Shown here in pieces: positions 16,697 to 17,500 of a stretch of 17,500 nt of DNA (the first letter of the stretch is position 1; each line of letters opens with the position of its first letter). Origin of the DNA: Chromera velia (Eukaryota > Sar > Chromeraceae); assembly GCA_018398765.1 (NCBI GenBank), contig JAHBMJ010002468.1, positions 1 to 17,500 of the forward strand. Direction: 5' to 3'. Made by a program: the position numbers and the translations under genes. Below the pieces are notes generated by a model that had not been told where the DNA came from, did no database searches, and saw only the letters and a program-made list of their open reading frames with translations.

Positions 16697-17500
16697 GTGT
16701 GTGTTCATTCAAACATGTCTTTCTGAATTTGGAGACCGAGAGACTTCTTTTAGATTTATGCAGACGCGATCATTTGTAACCGGAGATGGAGTTTTTCGCC
16801 CGCTTTTCCTCATTTCCCCTTTTCCCCCTTCTTCTCTGCCAGTCTGCCTTCCTTCCTTTCTTTCATCCACTTGTTTGTCTGTCTGTCCGTGCAGGCCAGA
16901 TGGAGTGCCTGAAGCTCATCGCCTGCCCCAAATTTCCCCAGAAGAGAGTGGGGTACCTGGGCCTGACCCAGTTGCTGGACGAGGACACTGAGGTCCTCAT
17001 GCTGGTCACCAACTCGATCAAGAACGATATGGCACACCCGGTCTGTTCCTTCCTTCCTTCTTTCCTGCCTTCCTTCCTTCTTCCTTCCTTCCTTCCTTCC
17101 TTCTTTCCTTCTTCCTTTCTTCCTTCCTTCCTTCCTTCCTCCTTCCTTCCTTCCTTCCTCCTTCCTTCCTTCCTTCCTTCCTTCTTTCTTCCTTCCTTCC
17201 TTCCTTCCTTTCTTCCTTCCTTCCTTCCTTCTCCCTTCTTCCTTCCTTCCTTCCTTCCTTCCTTCTCCCTTCTTCCTTCTTCCTTCTTCCTTCTCCCTTC
17301 TTCCTTCTTCCTTCTTCCTTCTTCCTTCCTCCTTCCTTCCTCCTTCCTTCCTCCTTCCTTCCTTCCTTCCTTCCTTCCTTGGATAGATGCATGCATGCTC
17401 CGCAATGCCCATATGCCTGTCTGTCTGCATGTTCGCTTGTCTTCATGTCTGTCAGTCATTCTTGCTGCCAACAAAGGAAAGAGAACTGATGCAGTTTGTC
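15226..17500 (+). CDS. AP1G1: AP-1 complex subunit gamma (gamma-adaptin), N-terminal part, cut by window end
   Basis: Exons seen: 15226-15336, 16199-16277 and 16895-17040, giving 112 residues. Gamma-adaptin is a large subunit of the AP-1 clathrin adaptor, which sorts cargo at the trans-Golgi network and endosomes. The N-terminal trunk matches the family closely: [37 protein letters not shown] (37 residues, first exon), then [20 protein letters not shown] and [13 protein letters not shown] across junction 2/3, then [20 protein letters not shown] and [26 protein letters not shown] and [10 protein letters not shown] favour gamma over the alpha, delta and epsilon adaptins. Donors are gtgggt, gtcggg and gtctgt. 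Exon 4 may start at 17495 (gatgcag|TTTGTC), which would continue as Phe-Val and match the QFV that follows in other gamma-adaptins, though two residues would be missing. About 85% of the protein lies beyond the window. Confidence 0.93.
15764..15853 (+). repeat. (CTTT)n microsatellite
   Basis: About 90 bases of CTTT/TTTC units with single interruptions (one CTGT), in AP-1 gamma intron 1. Its reading frames give Phe-Leu-Ser repeats that are not protein. Confidence 0.95.
16525..16612 (+). repeat. Dispersed repeat, copy B
   Basis: Aligns with the reverse complement of 4335-4419. It sits in AP-1 gamma intron 2 in the sense direction. Its core contains tgtcttttag followed by AGG, which resembles a splice acceptor. 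Confidence 0.75.
16642..16704 (+). repeat. (CT)n(GT)n compound microsatellite
   Basis: About 15 bases of CT lead straight into about 48 bases of GT, within AP-1 gamma intron 2 and about 30 bases after the dispersed repeat. Confidence 0.95.
17041..17380 (+). repeat. Long CCTT-type homopyrimidine tract in AP-1 gamma intron 3
   Basis: From 17068 to 17380 every base is C or T (313 bases), made of CCTT, CTTT, CCTTCT and CTCCC units. The tract starts close to the donor at 17041 and fills most of the intron seen here. The minus-strand Lys/Glu/Arg/Gly-rich open frames in it are artefacts of the repeat. Confidence 0.95.

Noticed and set aside
16810-17474. Long minus-strand open frames rich in Lys, Glu, Arg and Gly
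   Set aside because: They are products of the CCTT repeat and lie antisense to AP-1 gamma exon 3 and its intron. No domain is visible.
1-17500. CRISPR array or bacterial operon features
   Set aside because: The repeats are microsatellites or coding tandem repeats without unique spacers. Spliced introns and eukaryotic gene families show nuclear DNA.

Overview
The window is a gene-dense piece of a nuclear eukaryotic genome. The genes have many introns, and the introns are full of simple repeats. Three conserved genes could be rebuilt exon by exon because their splice junctions restore family-typical protein sequence: a complete DNA polymerase eta on the minus strand, a complete UFD1-family protein on the plus strand, and the first exons of an AP-1 gamma-adaptin on the plus strand. 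A nuclear-type tRNA-Ala with a perfect B box lies between the first two. The UFD1 protein begins with a signal-peptide-like segment followed by a basic, acid-free stretch. That arrangement suits the plastid-associated UFD1 of the symbiont-derived ERAD-like import machinery (SELMA), so an alga or protist with a complex red plastid is the best guess. A photosynthetic alveolate such as a chromerid would fit, but the sequence alone does not name the species.

Layout: (1) About 233-2891, plus strand: a long open exon for an unrecognised Ser/Arg-rich, low-complexity protein with a four-copy 13-residue repeat, preceded by a GT microsatellite ending in an acceptor-like CAG. (2) 2892-4718: purine-rich, then AT-rich DNA between two convergent genes, holding short inverted repeats and one copy of a dispersed repeat. 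(3) 4719-10703, minus strand: DNA polymerase eta, eight exons, 1032 residues, including a 23-nt exon and a GC-AG intron. (4) 10704-11293: a divergent intergenic region with tRNA-Ala(CGC). (5) 11294-13826, plus strand: UFD1-like protein, five exons, 354 residues. (6) 13827-15225: intergenic, AT-rich then GC-rich. (7) 15226 to the window end: AP-1 gamma, three exons seen. Its introns carry CTTT, GT and CCTT tracts and the second copy of the dispersed repeat.

The genes do not form a pathway: translesion DNA synthesis, plastid protein import or ubiquitin handling, and clathrin-coat vesicle traffic are simply neighbours, as is normal for a nuclear chromosome. What stands out is the putative SELMA UFD1, the unusual donor-site consensus (C rather than A/G at +3 in most introns), the GC-AG intron and 23-nt exon of polymerase eta, and an inverted pair of about 85-bp dispersed repeats some 12 kb apart.
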